Assembly: GCF_006540005.1 (NCBI RefSeq)
Contig: NZ_BJOC01000018.1
Span: 1 to 64,000, forward strand
Direction: 5' to 3'
Source: Halomonas halmophila
GTDB lineage: Bacteria > Pseudomonadota > Gammaproteobacteria > Pseudomonadales > Halomonadaceae
Length of the DNA stretch: 64,000 nucleotides
Shown here: positions 48,353-56,301 of the stretch, piece by piece
Position numbering within the stretch: position 1 is the first letter of the stretch
Layout of the letters: the number at the start of each line of letters is the position of its first letter
Translations under genes and position numbers: made by a program
The notes under the pieces: generated by a model
The model's input: only the letters and a program-made list of their open reading frames with translations
Database searches by the model: none
Told to the model about the DNA's origin: nothing

Positions 48353-48958
48353 ATGAACATGATGATCTATGTGGCGTTTTTGCTGATCTTCGTCGGGGTG
48401 ACGTTTGCGCTCTATCAGGTGTACAGCGTGCACTACACCCTCAATTTCGATGACGAGGCAGAGCGGCCCGAGCAGGTCAACCGGGACATGAAAACCCTGG
48501 TCGAGGCGGCCGGGTCAGGCGTGTCGGGTGGGCCGTCACCCGACTTCGAGGCGGAGGTCAGGCGCCTGTTCGGGCAGGTGGTGAGTGCCCGGTTGGTGCT
48601 GACGGCGGTGCATACCGGATGTCTCGAGCCCTTGCTGCGCCGGCGCCGCCGGGTGGAAAACCGTGACGGCCTGATCATCGCCCACCTACCGTTCTGGAAG
48701 ACGCGGCCTCCGGCTCGCTATCCCCGCGGGCTGATACTCACCTGTCTCATCCTCTGCAGCCTGCTGGCGTTGTTCTGGGGTGGCATGAGCGTGTTCACGC
48801 TGGGCTACCCGCTGCAGGGAGCGGGACTTGCCTGGGCCAATCACCTGGGTGTGCTGACGGCGCTGGTCTACGTCTCGGCGCTGCTGGCCTGGGGCGCCGC
48901 CAAGCTCGATGGCTATCTGCACGACATTCAGCAGATCGGCCGACTGAGCCGCGAATGA
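48353..48958 (+). CDS. Hypothetical membrane protein
   Basis: About 201 residues (ATG 48353; 48359 and 48362 are alternatives). One N-terminal helix (MMIYVAFLLIFVGVTFALYQVY), a soluble middle part, and two C-terminal helices (LILTCLILCSLLALFWGG; LGVLTALVYVSALLAWG). I do not recognise the family. Its stop overlaps the start of a truncated gene by ATGA, so it once led into an intact second gene. Confidence 0.75.
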   Translation: MNMMIYVAFLLIFVGVTFALYQVYSVHYTLNFDDEAERPEQVNRDMKTLVEAAGSGVSGGPSPDFEAEVRRLFGQVVSARLVLTAVHTGCLEPLLRRRRRVENRDGLIIAHLPFWKTRPPARYPRGLILTCLILCSLLALFWGGMSVFTLGYPLQGAGLAWANHLGVLTALVYVSALLAWGAAKLDGYLHDIQQIGRLSRE

Positions 48959-49113
48959 CCCACGCCACCGACCTCGAGCGCTGGATGTCGCAGGATGGTC
49001 AGCGCATTGCCGCCCTCGAGGCGGCGCGTCACCTCGCGCTGCCGGATTGGTGCCCCATTGCTTGGGAGGTTAGGTTGACGCCGCCCGCTTCCCCCCCATT
49101 GAACGTTTGCTGA
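48955..49113 (+). pseudogene. 5' fragment of a nucleotidyltransferase-family (DUF925-like) gene
   Basis: An ATGA overlap with the preceding gene opens a frame whose first 33 residues (LERWMSQDGQRIAALEAA, then LALPDWC) match the N-terminus of nucleotidyltransferase-like DUF925 proteins, which continue IGAGFVRN after this point. From about base 49053 the sequence diverges and stops at 49113. The rest of the gene is absent, so the right part was lost at a recombination junction. Confidence 0.6.
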
Positions 49114-49332
49114 TACCCGCGCTCTGCGGCATGCTTGCGTGGTCTCGATCAGGGCATGGTATCTGAGCTCCTGCTCGCCACGCGCCGCGATGGCCCTGGC
49201 GGTCGCGTTGCAAGGGGGTGGGCTAGTCAGGGCCTCCTGGTTTTCGAGCTACAACGAGCGTCCATCGCCACCCGGGCAGGCCCGGAAGCGTGCTGGACCG
49301 GCCACTTTCGGGACGCATCAGGCGGGGGTGCC
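49114..49332. other. Intergenic sequence of unknown origin
   Basis: About 220 bases between the truncated gene and the MFS-DUF427 gene. The downstream frame stays open back to 49135, but that stretch has no membrane or family character. I take it as non-coding. Confidence 0.4.
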
Positions 49333-50967
49333 ATGAAGTCTCTATCGAGCACAGGATTCGCGATCTTCGGCGCGGCTTTGATCGCCATCACCTACGGTCT
49401 GGCGCGCTTCGCCTTCGGCCTTTTCGTACCGCAGATACGCGACGAGCTGGCACTCTCGACCTATGTGATCGGCATCATCGGTTCCTTGCCGTTGATCAGC
49501 TTCCTGCTGGCCACTGCCGTCGCACCACTGATCACCAACCGCCTCGGCGCCCGCTATACGGCGGTACTCTCCGGCCTGTTCGGCGTGGCGGGCCTGATGC
49601 TGATCAGCCGGGCCGGCGATGCCATGATGCTCGGCTCCGGAGTATTCTCCTGCGGCATCAGCACGGGGCTGATGATGCCTGCGCTGACCGCCGGCATGCA
49701 GGCCATCGTCAAACGCTCCATGCACGGCCGCGTCAGCTCGGTGATGAACGCCGGCACCAGCATCGGCCTGATTGTCGCCGTGCCGACGGTACTCTTCATG
49801 GTCGGCGCCTGGCGGCTGGCCTATCTCTCCTTCGCCATCTGCGCCGCCCTCGGGGTCATGGCCGCCTGGCTCTTCCTGCCTTCGGTATCGCAGATCACGC
49901 CGGCCAACGCGGCGCCCCCGGCCCCCCTGCGCGAGCTGCCCTGGTCACGCCTGATCCGGCTGACCATCTTCGCCTTCGTGATGGGCTTCGTGTCCTCCGC
50001 CTACTGGATCTTCGCGCCCGATCTGGTGGTCACCCTGGGCGGTCTGTCCTCGGCCTCCACCGGGTGGCTGTGGCTCGCCGTGGGCATCGCCGGGCTGGGT
50101 GGCGCCGTGGCAGCCGACCTGGCCGACCGCAACAACCCGCCCATCACTCATGCGCTGATGCTGATGATGCTCGCCGCCAGCCTGGTGCTGCTGGCCGCCA
50201 GCCCCGCGCAGACGGTCCTCGCCACCTTTTCGGCACTGGTGTTCGGCCTGGCCTACATGAGTCTGACCGGCCTCTACCTGATGACCGGCATCCGCCTGCT
50301 GCCCGGACGCCTCTCGGTAGGGCCGGTGCTGCCTTTCATGGCCGTATCGCTCGGCCAGGCCACTGGATCGCCGGTCGTAGGCGCCCTGGTGAATGCCTTC
50401 GACTACGCCGATGCCTTCTCCATCTTCGCCTCACTGGGCATCCTGGTGGCCATTCTCTCGCCGTTCTACCCGGGCCACATCTACCAGGTGGGCGATGAAG
50501 AAATCGTCGAGGAAGACACCGGCCTGCAGGCCGCCTACGATCACCAGCTGCAGAACGAGGAAGGCGAGCCGCTGGAAGACCCCGAGGACCCGCAGGACGA
50601 CGCTGAGCAAACGGCGGATGAAAACGCTGACAACAACGTCACTCATTCCATCAGCCTGCATCCACACAGCAACAGAGTGAGGGTCTACCACGGCGATACC
50701 CTGCTCGCCGATACAGGCGCCGCCATCGAACTCCGCGAGAAGGGCTATCCACCCCGCCACTACATCCCGACAGCGGATGTCGAGATGTCAAAACTCAGCG
50801 TCTCCGCGACGGTGACGCATTGCCCGTTCAAGGGCGACAGCACCTACTACTCGCTGCCCGACCTAGCCGATATCGCCTGGAGCTATGACCATCCCAACGA
50901 CGACATGGACGCCATCGCCGGATATCTGGCCTTCGATGCCGACAAGGTAACGGAGAGGGTGGAGTGA
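49333..50967 (+). CDS. MFS transporter fused to a DUF427 domain
   Basis: About 544 residues from ATG 49333. Residues 1-390 are a YbfB/CynX-like MFS transporter of twelve helices (FAIFGAALIAITYGLARFAFGL). An acidic linker (DEEIVEEDTG..EDPEDPQDDAEQ, about 395-440) leads to a complete DUF427 domain (VRVYHGDTLLADT; THCPFKGDSTYYSLPD; IAWSYDHPNDDM). The frame is continuous with no stop or shift. DUF427 is normally a free-standing small protein, and a free copy is present at 55822. The fusion suggests the domain acts on the transported molecule. Confidence 0.88.
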   Translation: MKSLSSTGFAIFGAALIAITYGLARFAFGLFVPQIRDELALSTYVIGIIGSLPLISFLLATAVAPLITNRLGARYTAVLSGLFGVAGLMLISRAGDAMMLGSGVFSCGISTGLMMPALTAGMQAIVKRSMHGRVSSVMNAGTSIGLIVAVPTVLFMVGAWRLAYLSFAICAALGVMAAWLFLPSVSQITPANAAPPAPLRELPWSRLIRLTIFAFVMGFVSSAYWIFAPDLVVTLGGLSSASTGWLWLAVGIAGLGGAVAADLADRNNPPITHALMLMMLAASLVLLAASPAQTVLATFSALVFGLAYMSLTGLYLMTGIRLLPGRLSVGPVLPFMAVSLGQATGSPVVGALVNAFDYADAFSIFASLGILVAILSPFYPGHIYQVGDEEIVEEDTGLQAAYDHQLQNEEGEPLEDPEDPQDDAEQTADENADNNVTHSISLHPHSNRVRVYHGDTLLADTGAAIELREKGYPPRHYIPTADVEMSKLSVSATVTHCPFKGDSTYYSLPDLADIAWSYDHPNDDMDAIAGYLAFDADKVTERVE

Positions 50968-51098
50968 GAAAGGTTGGTGCAGGTCCCAGCGCTATAACAC
51001 TACAGCGCGGTCTTCCTGGTGATCCACTCCGTACAGTGGTTGACCCGATGATCCGTCGTGCCCTCATACTGGGTCATACGCAAAGACGGAGGTAGTAG

Positions 51099-51776
51099 AT
51101 GAAAATCCTGATGGTCCTGACATCGCACGACCAACTGGGTGACACCGGTCACAAGACAGGCTTCTGGCTCGAGGAGTTCGCGTCTCCCTATTACACTTTC
51201 CTGGACGCCGGGGCCGAGTTGGTGCTGGCCTCGCCAGCGGGCGGCCAGCCACCCCTGGACCCGAACAGCGATCAGCCGGATGCCCAGACGCCGGCAACGG
51301 AACGCTTCAAACAGGATGAGCAGGCGCAGAAGGTGCTGGCCAATACGCTCAAGCTGGACGAGGTCTCTGCTGCCGACTTCGATGCGGTGTTCTATCCGGG
51401 TGGCCATGGCCCGCTCTGGGACCTGGCCGAGTCGCGGACCTCGATCGCGTTGATCCAGGATTTCAACCAGGCCGGCAAGCCGATCAGCTTTGTCTGTCAT
51501 GCACCGGGCGTACTGCGTCACGTCAAGGGCCAGGACGGCGAGGCACTGATCAAGGACCGCCGGATCACCGGCTTCACCAACGGCGAGGAAGCCGCTGTGG
51601 GGCTGACCGAGGTGGTGCCGTTTCTCATCGAGGACGAGTTCACCCGCCTGGGAGCGCGATACGAGAAGGGCGACGACTGGGCGGCGTACGTCGTGGAAGA
51701 TGGCCGCCTGATTACCGGCCAGAACCCCTTCAGCTCGGAAGCGGTGGCTCAGGCTCTGTTGAAGCAACTGGCCTGA
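51099..51776 (+). CDS. DJ-1/PfpI family protein (Hsp31-like)
   Basis: 225 residues. The nucleophile elbow is SFVCHAPGVL with Cys at about residue 133, and FYPGGHGPLWDLAES is the family block. N-terminal VLTSHDQLGDTGHKTGFWLEE is typical of the Hsp31/YhbO-like type-1 glutamine-amidotransferase fold. Such proteins act as glyoxalase III, deglycase or chaperone. ATG 51099 follows GGAGG. Confidence 0.92.
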   Translation: MKILMVLTSHDQLGDTGHKTGFWLEEFASPYYTFLDAGAELVLASPAGGQPPLDPNSDQPDAQTPATERFKQDEQAQKVLANTLKLDEVSAADFDAVFYPGGHGPLWDLAESRTSIALIQDFNQAGKPISFVCHAPGVLRHVKGQDGEALIKDRRITGFTNGEEAAVGLTEVVPFLIEDEFTRLGARYEKGDDWAAYVVEDGRLITGQNPFSSEAVAQALLKQLA

Positions 51777-51832
51777 CAGTGTGCGGCCGGCCAGTATCCT
51801 GGCCGACTCGCCGCTGTTGATCATGGATGCAC

Positions 51833-51867
51833 ATGACCCGCGCCCGCCCCAGGCGAGCGCGGGTCAT
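51833..51867 (+). terminator. Hairpin after the PfpI-like gene
   Basis: A perfect 11-bp stem ATGACCCGCGC / GCGCGGGTCAT with a 13-base loop, followed by TTTA, 57 bases past the stop. Stem quality is high; the T-tract is short. Confidence 0.6.
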
Positions 51868-52087
51868 TTAGTTATCGGTTGCGCATGGGAAACGACTCTC
51901 CCAACGAGACGCCATCGGCCTGTGGACCGGGAATCGGGGTTCGGCACGAGCTGAGCCGTATTTCGGGACTCCAGCCCCATGTTTTGTCGAATTTTCCCGG
52001 CCATTCGGGACATCTGCCTTATGCCGTCATGCCGGGCATCTCCCAAACTGGACTCGGGCACACCGAAATTCCACAGGGGGATGCATC
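51868..52087. other. Intergenic region upstream of the OsmC gene
   Basis: 220 bases with no credible gene. It presumably carries the promoter of the OsmC-like gene, but I see no clear hexamers. Confidence 0.4.
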
Positions 52088-52630
52088 ATGAACATGTTGA
52101 GCGAGCGAGTGGTACCAACGCGCCAGAGGATTCTGCACCAACAGTATCGGCAAGCGCCTGACGAGGCATGGATCCGCGATCACGCGCGGACGGTTCCAGG
52201 CGACACTTCAGACCCTTTCCACGGCGAGGTCGAACCGGCCAACAATGCCGGACACTGCTGGGCCTATGGCATTCACCGAGCAGTCGGTGGTGATCACGAC
52301 GCCCCCAACCCCGGTGACTTGCTGACGTCAGCCCTTGCCGCCTGCCTGCACTCGACGACCGGTATGGTCTCGCAGTGGCTCGAGATGGAACTGGCCGACC
52401 TCACGGTGGATGTCAGCGCGGAAGCCGATGTGCGCGGTTCGCTGCGGGTGGACGCCTCCGTTCCAGTCGGTTTTCAGCGCATGCATGTCAGCGTGACCGG
52501 GCGGGTGGTCTCCGGGGGCAATGATGCCGCCAGCTTGAAGGCGCTGGCCGGCAGCGCCGAAGCCTGCTGTGTGGTGATGCAAACGCTCAAGCGGGGGACC
52601 GACGTGCGCAGCGAGTGGCACCTGAGCTGA
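52088..52630 (+). CDS. OsmC family peroxiredoxin-like protein
   Basis: 180 residues. Two redox cysteines stand in the expected places: SALAACLHSTTGM and GSAEACCVVMQTL. The LTVDVSAEADVRGSLRVD strand region matches OsmC/YhfA-type proteins. These reduce organic hydroperoxides in the cytoplasm. ATG 52088 follows CAGGGGGATGCATC. Confidence 0.9.
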   Translation: MNMLSERVVPTRQRILHQQYRQAPDEAWIRDHARTVPGDTSDPFHGEVEPANNAGHCWAYGIHRAVGGDHDAPNPGDLLTSALAACLHSTTGMVSQWLEMELADLTVDVSAEADVRGSLRVDASVPVGFQRMHVSVTGRVVSGGNDAASLKALAGSAEACCVVMQTLKRGTDVRSEWHLS

Positions 52631-52729
52631 TTCCGGATGCGCCGCCTTACTTGCTTCGCGATCCACTCAGGCGCAGCACACATCACAGCGCCGCGTTCAT
52701 CCCTCAACCCGCTGCGAGCGTAACGCATT

Positions 52730-52773
52730 CCTGCACGCGACGATCGGCATGGTCTCGCAGTAGCTTGCGATGG
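52730..52773 (+). pseudogene. Decayed duplicate of an OsmC gene segment
   Basis: 44 bases match OsmC-gene bases 52345-52388 at 38 of 44 positions without gaps, around the first redox Cys. The Trp codon TGG of the gene is TAG here, so the copy is dead. The flanking 90 bases on either side show no further match I can see. It is the remnant of a second OsmC-like gene or a partial duplication. Confidence 0.6.
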
Positions 52774-52904
52774 GGGGGACGGTTTCGCGGTGGTAGGTAG
52801 GCAAGGCTGGCTGGGGATTGCCTCTACACCATGCTAGGCTGATCGATACAAGGCCAAGGGGATCAATGCCCTGTAGGCGTGATGTAGGTGGGAGATCGCG
52901 GAAG

Positions 52905-53195
52905 ATGAACACAATCCAGGTCCTGCAACTGCTTCGAGATCACATGCCGACCCTGGCCAGTGAATACGGGGTTATGTCATTGGCGCTCTTCGGCTCCATG
53001 TCGCGCGATGAAGCGCGAGACGACAGTGACGTGGATATCCTGGTGAGTTTCGATGGCCCCGCCACTTCGGCCCGCTATTTCGGGGTGCAGTTCTACCTTG
53101 AGGATCTGCTGGGCCATCCCGTGGATCTGGTGACCGACAAGGCCCTTCGTTCCGAGCTCAGGCCCTATATCGAGTGTGAGGCGCTGCGTGTCTGA
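52905..53195 (+). CDS. mntA: MntA antitoxin (minimal nucleotidyltransferase)
   Basis: 96 residues from ATG 52905. The nucleotidyltransferase signature LFGSMSRDEARDDSDVDILV (G-S-x9-D-x-D) is intact. In the type VII MntA/HepT system this enzyme inactivates the HEPN toxin by adding AMP residues to a Tyr. It overlaps the toxin gene by several bases, the usual arrangement. Confidence 0.93.
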   Translation: MNTIQVLQLLRDHMPTLASEYGVMSLALFGSMSRDEARDDSDVDILVSFDGPATSARYFGVQFYLEDLLGHPVDLVTDKALRSELRPYIECEALRV

Positions 53196-53571
53196 GTCTA
53201 TCCATCAGCGCGAATGGCGCTTGTATATCGAGGACATGATCGGCTTTGCCGAGAAGGTTTTGTGCTACACGGAAGGTCTCGATCTGGACAGCTTTCTCGC
53301 TCATGCTCTCACCTATGATGCCACGCTGCGTAACCTGGAGCTGATCGGCGAAGCGGCGACCCAAATTCCAGATGTTGTCCGTCACCAGTATTCGGAAATT
53401 CCCTGGCGGATGATCATCGCGACTCGAAATCGCCTTATCCATGCCTATCTGGGGATCGACGACGATACAGTGTGGAGCATTATCCAGGACAACATCGCCC
53501 AACTGCTCGAGCAACTGAAGGGTATCAAGACCCAGCATGGCTCATCGGGAACAGACGACGATTTCGTATAG
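53188..53571 (+). CDS. hepT: HepT toxin (HEPN-domain ribonuclease)
   Basis: About 127 residues from GTG 53188 (GTG 53176 is an alternative). The HEPN active-site motif is complete: Arg-x4-His followed by x-Tyr in ATRNRLIHAYLGID. The Tyr is the site modified by MntA. The helical pattern VLCYTEGLDLDSFLAH and RNLELIGEAATQI is typical. It cleaves RNA when free. Both motifs are intact, so the pair should be functional. Confidence 0.93.
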   Translation: MSESIHQREWRLYIEDMIGFAEKVLCYTEGLDLDSFLAHALTYDATLRNLELIGEAATQIPDVVRHQYSEIPWRMIIATRNRLIHAYLGIDDDTVWSIIQDNIAQLLEQLKGIKTQHGSSGTDDDFV

Positions 53572-53585
53572 AGCCGACGACGCCC

Positions 53586-54581
53586 TCACTCGTACTTGTT
53601 CTGCCAGCTCTTCACCGCTATCTGATCCTTGAGCAGCTCCAGCATGTCCACCAGCACCTGCTCGGTAATCTGCTCGGTCTGCTGGTCGGTATGCAGCCAG
53701 GCATCGAAGCCGCTCTCGGCCAGATGTTCCACCAGCGATGAGAACTCCGCCGAACGCAACCCGGCCAGGGCCTCGTCGATCAGGTGGCAGGCCAGGTCGG
53801 ATAGGGACCCCTCCAGACTGCGACTCAACTGGCTGCCCATCGGCAGGCGCGAGAGCCGCTTGATCTCGGGGCTCTCCGCCAAAGTACGGCTGATCAGCCC
53901 GCGCACATAGCGCAGGGTATCGTCGCGATTTTTGGAGTAGGCATCGCCTGCCATGGCCTCCAAACGCTGGCTCACCTCGCGGATCAGCGCCTGCTTGCGC
54001 GGCTCCACCACTCGCTCGATCAGTGGCCCCGAGAGGCCGTCGCCGTTGCGCAGCTCCTGTTGCACGTTATCGAGCATGCGGATGGCGATGCGGTCGGTGA
54101 GCTCCTCCATCAGGATATCGACATACTTGGCGGCCACCCGATACAGATACCACTGGCGCACATCGATCAGCCCCATGCGCTGCAGGCGGTGCAGCAACGA
54201 GATGACGCGCAGGACACGCAGCAGCCGGAAGCCGCTCAGCGGGATGCAACCCAGCACGTCGTACCAGTGCACGAAGGGGTAGAAGAACCAGCGATGATAG
54301 TGCCGCTCGGCGATGGCCACGGCCCAACCCAGCAGCACATCGAGCAGGAAGACCGCCACGAAGGCCAGATCAATGCGCAGGAAGTTGGCATGAATGTGCT
54401 GTTCATAGGCCCCGTGCAGGCCCGGCGCCACGGACGCAAAGACACTGTTCAAGGGTGGCAGGAGAAAGAGGCTGTCGAACAGCAACAGCGCCAGATTGGC
54501 GACCACCAGCACGAGGATGAACAGGTCCCACACCAGGTGGACCCGCTCCATGGCAGGCGACGTCGTGCGGGTGGCGGGCAT
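53586..54581 (-). CDS. Membrane protein with voltage-sensor-like N-terminal domain
   Basis: 331 residues from ATG 54581, with a strong AAGGAGGTACC. Four hydrophobic segments fill residues 12-135. The fourth has Arg at every third position (SGFRLLRVLRVISLLHRLQR, about 117-136), like the S4 helix of ion channels. No pore helix or selectivity filter follows. The C-terminal 200 residues are soluble and helical. The family is known to me only as a hypothetical ion-transporter-like protein. It may be a voltage-responsive regulator. Confidence 0.75.
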   Translation of the reverse strand: MPATRTTSPAMERVHLVWDLFILVLVVANLALLLFDSLFLLPPLNSVFASVAPGLHGAYEQHIHANFLRIDLAFVAVFLLDVLLGWAVAIAERHYHRWFFYPFVHWYDVLGCIPLSGFRLLRVLRVISLLHRLQRMGLIDVRQWYLYRVAAKYVDILMEELTDRIAIRMLDNVQQELRNGDGLSGPLIERVVEPRKQALIREVSQRLEAMAGDAYSKNRDDTLRYVRGLISRTLAESPEIKRLSRLPMGSQLSRSLEGSLSDLACHLIDEALAGLRSAEFSSLVEHLAESGFDAWLHTDQQTEQITEQVLVDMLELLKDQIAVKSWQNKYE

Positions 54582-54703
54582 GGTACCTCCTTGAATGCGT
54601 CGAGATGTCCGTCTACTCCACCAGCCTAGCGCGTCAGCTGGGTGTGTCCGAAGATCTTTCCTCTGGCCGAGTATCCACCAAGGGGATATCGTTCGTTACC
54701 ACT

Positions 54704-54732
54704 TTGACGCCTGTCACGTGGCAAGTTACATT
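54704..54732 (+). promoter_or_regulatory. Promoter of the higBA operon
   Basis: TTGACG and TACATT separated by 17 bases. The palindromic core CACGTG lies in the spacer and would suit autorepression by HigA. The expected transcript start falls at or within a base or two of the higB ATG, so the message may be leaderless or nearly so. Confidence 0.5.
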
Positions 54733-54738
54733 TCAGGG

Positions 54739-55020
54739 ATGATCCAATCCTTTGCGGACAAGCGCACTCAGGAGCTTTATTCCAAGGGAGAGTCAAAAAA
54801 GCTTCCCTCGGATGTCGCTTCGCGAGCCGCCAGGAAACTGGAGTACGTGAACCTGGCCACGCAACTGGAGGACTTGAAAGTGCCGCCCGGCAATCGCTTG
54901 CATCCACTGTCTGGTAAACGGCAGGGACAGCATGCGATCTCGATAAATGATCAGTGGCGCATCTGTTTTCGCTTTGAAGATGGTGATGCGTACGACGTCG
55001 AAATATGTGACTACCACTGA
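54739..55020 (+). CDS. higB: HigB-type toxin (RelE/ParE superfamily)
   Basis: 93 residues from ATG 54739. The HigB pattern is plain: IQSFADKRTQELYSKGESKKLP, then LPPGNRLHPL-like VPPGNRLHPLSGKRQGQ, then SINDQWRICFRFEDGDAYDVEICDYH. HigB cleaves mRNA in the ribosome. The antitoxin gene follows 8-14 bases downstream, the inverted toxin-first order typical of higBA. Confidence 0.95.
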   Translation: MIQSFADKRTQELYSKGESKKLPSDVASRAARKLEYVNLATQLEDLKVPPGNRLHPLSGKRQGQHAISINDQWRICFRFEDGDAYDVEICDYH

Positions 55021-55034
55021 GAGAGGTAATGACG

Positions 55035-55349
55035 ATGAGCATTCTCAACACCACCGGTTTGCAGCGCAAGCCGACCCATCCGGGTGAGATGCTGAAAGAG
55101 GATTTCATGCCGGATTACGATCTGACGGTTGCTGGGCTGGCTGAATCTCTCGGGGTGTCTCGCCAGTCCATCAATGAGCTATTGCGTGAGCGCCGTGCTG
55201 TCAGCCCTGAAATGGCGCTCAGGCTAGCCCGACTGTTCGGTAACACCCCGGAGTTTTGGCTAAATGCACAACGTGCCGTTGATTTGTGGGCGGCAGCCCA
55301 GTCGGTCCAGAAAGAGGTGGACCGGATCAAGCCGTTGAGCGCTGCTTGA
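55035..55349 (+). CDS. higA: HigA antitoxin (XRE/VapI-type)
   Basis: About 104 residues. I prefer ATG 55035 because GAGAGG lies eight bases before it; ATG 55029 is too close. HPGEMLKEDFMPDYDLT precedes the helix-turn-helix VAGLAESLGVSRQSINELL, and LARLFGNTPEFWLNAQ is diagnostic of HigA. It neutralises HigB and probably represses the operon. Confidence 0.95.
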   Translation: MSILNTTGLQRKPTHPGEMLKEDFMPDYDLTVAGLAESLGVSRQSINELLRERRAVSPEMALRLARLFGNTPEFWLNAQRAVDLWAAAQSVQKEVDRIKPLSAA

Positions 55350-55367
55350 AAAATGACGAGGTGACGA

Positions 55368-55718
55368 ATGAAGGTCAAGCGCATCATGGCCAACACCGCC
55401 ACGCAAGATCTCGATAAGGCAGAAGCCTTCTACGGCGGCATACTCGGCCTGGAACTCCTGATGGATCACGGCTGGTTCCGCACCTACGGCTCGGATGAAC
55501 GCATGCGCGTTCAGGTCAGCTTTGGTGCCGAGGGCGGCTCGGGCACCGACGTGCCTGACCTCTCCATCGAAGTCGACGATCTCGATGCAGCACTGACTCG
55601 CTTCGAGCAAGCGCAGGTGCCCATCGAATACGGCCCCGTCAGCGAACCCTGGGGAGTGCGGCGCTTCTACGTGCGCGACCCATTCGGCAAATTGGTCAAC
55701 ATCCTGCAACACGAGTAA
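55368..55718 (+). CDS. VOC-superfamily (glyoxalase-like) protein
   Basis: 116 residues with two beta-alpha-beta-beta-beta modules: ANTATQDLDKAEAFYGGILGLELL and SIEVDDLDAALTRFEQ, ending RRFYVRDPFGKLVNIL. The final Glu/His metal positions are not certain. Possible roles are antibiotic binding or glyoxalase-like chemistry. ATG 55368 follows GACGAGGTGACGA. Confidence 0.9.
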   Translation: MKVKRIMANTATQDLDKAEAFYGGILGLELLMDHGWFRTYGSDERMRVQVSFGAEGGSGTDVPDLSIEVDDLDAALTRFEQAQVPIEYGPVSEPWGVRRFYVRDPFGKLVNILQHE

Positions 55719-55821
55719 GAGACCCCATGGCGCGGGTGAATCAACGGGCCTTGAAAAAACTCGCAGACAATACGTTGGAGTTCTAAGCTAGTTTACAAGC
55801 CAACTCGCAGGGGACCTGCCG

Positions 55822-56163
55822 ATGGCCAATCACGCCGCGCCCCGCATCACCTTGCACCCGCACACTCGCAGGGTGTGTATCTACCATGGCGACACCCTGC
55901 TCGCCGATACATGCGACGCCCTTGAGCTCCGCGAAAAAGGCTATCCACAACGGCAATATCTGCCGCAACCCGATGTGGATATGTCTAAGCTCACCGTCTC
56001 CACTACTGTGACCCACTGCCCCTTCAAGGGCGACAGCACCTACTACTCGCTGCCCGACCTCCCCGATATCGCCTGGAGCTACGAAAACCCCATCGACGAG
56101 ATGCAGGAAATCGCCGGCCGTGTAGCCTTCGATGCCAACAAGGTGAGAGAAGTGGTGGAATAA
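55822..56163 (+). CDS. DUF427 domain protein (free-standing)
   Basis: 113 residues, a single DUF427 domain (VCIYHGDTLLADTCDALELREKGYPQRQY split by turns; VTHCPFKGDSTYYSLPDL; IAWSYENP). It is closely related to the domain fused to the MFS transporter at 49333, including a long shared nucleotide run around the THCPFKGDSTYY codons. The two copies are therefore paralogues duplicated within the region. The function is unknown. Confidence 0.9.
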   Translation: MANHAAPRITLHPHTRRVCIYHGDTLLADTCDALELREKGYPQRQYLPQPDVDMSKLTVSTTVTHCPFKGDSTYYSLPDLPDIAWSYENPIDEMQEIAGRVAFDANKVREVVE

Positions 56164-56301
56164 TAGCGGGAATAGTCATTGAGACCGCCGAGCTTATACC
56201 GGTTGAACTCGGAGCAATGGGGGAGCATCGCATAACATTGCCATGCATGCGATAAGCGTGTGCAGGCAACATTAAGCGCTTTCAAGGAGGAAGCTGTAAC
56301 C

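Noticed and set aside
55727..55786. 19-codon open frame before the free DUF427 gene
   Set aside because: Too short, with no sign of conservation or ribosome-binding site.
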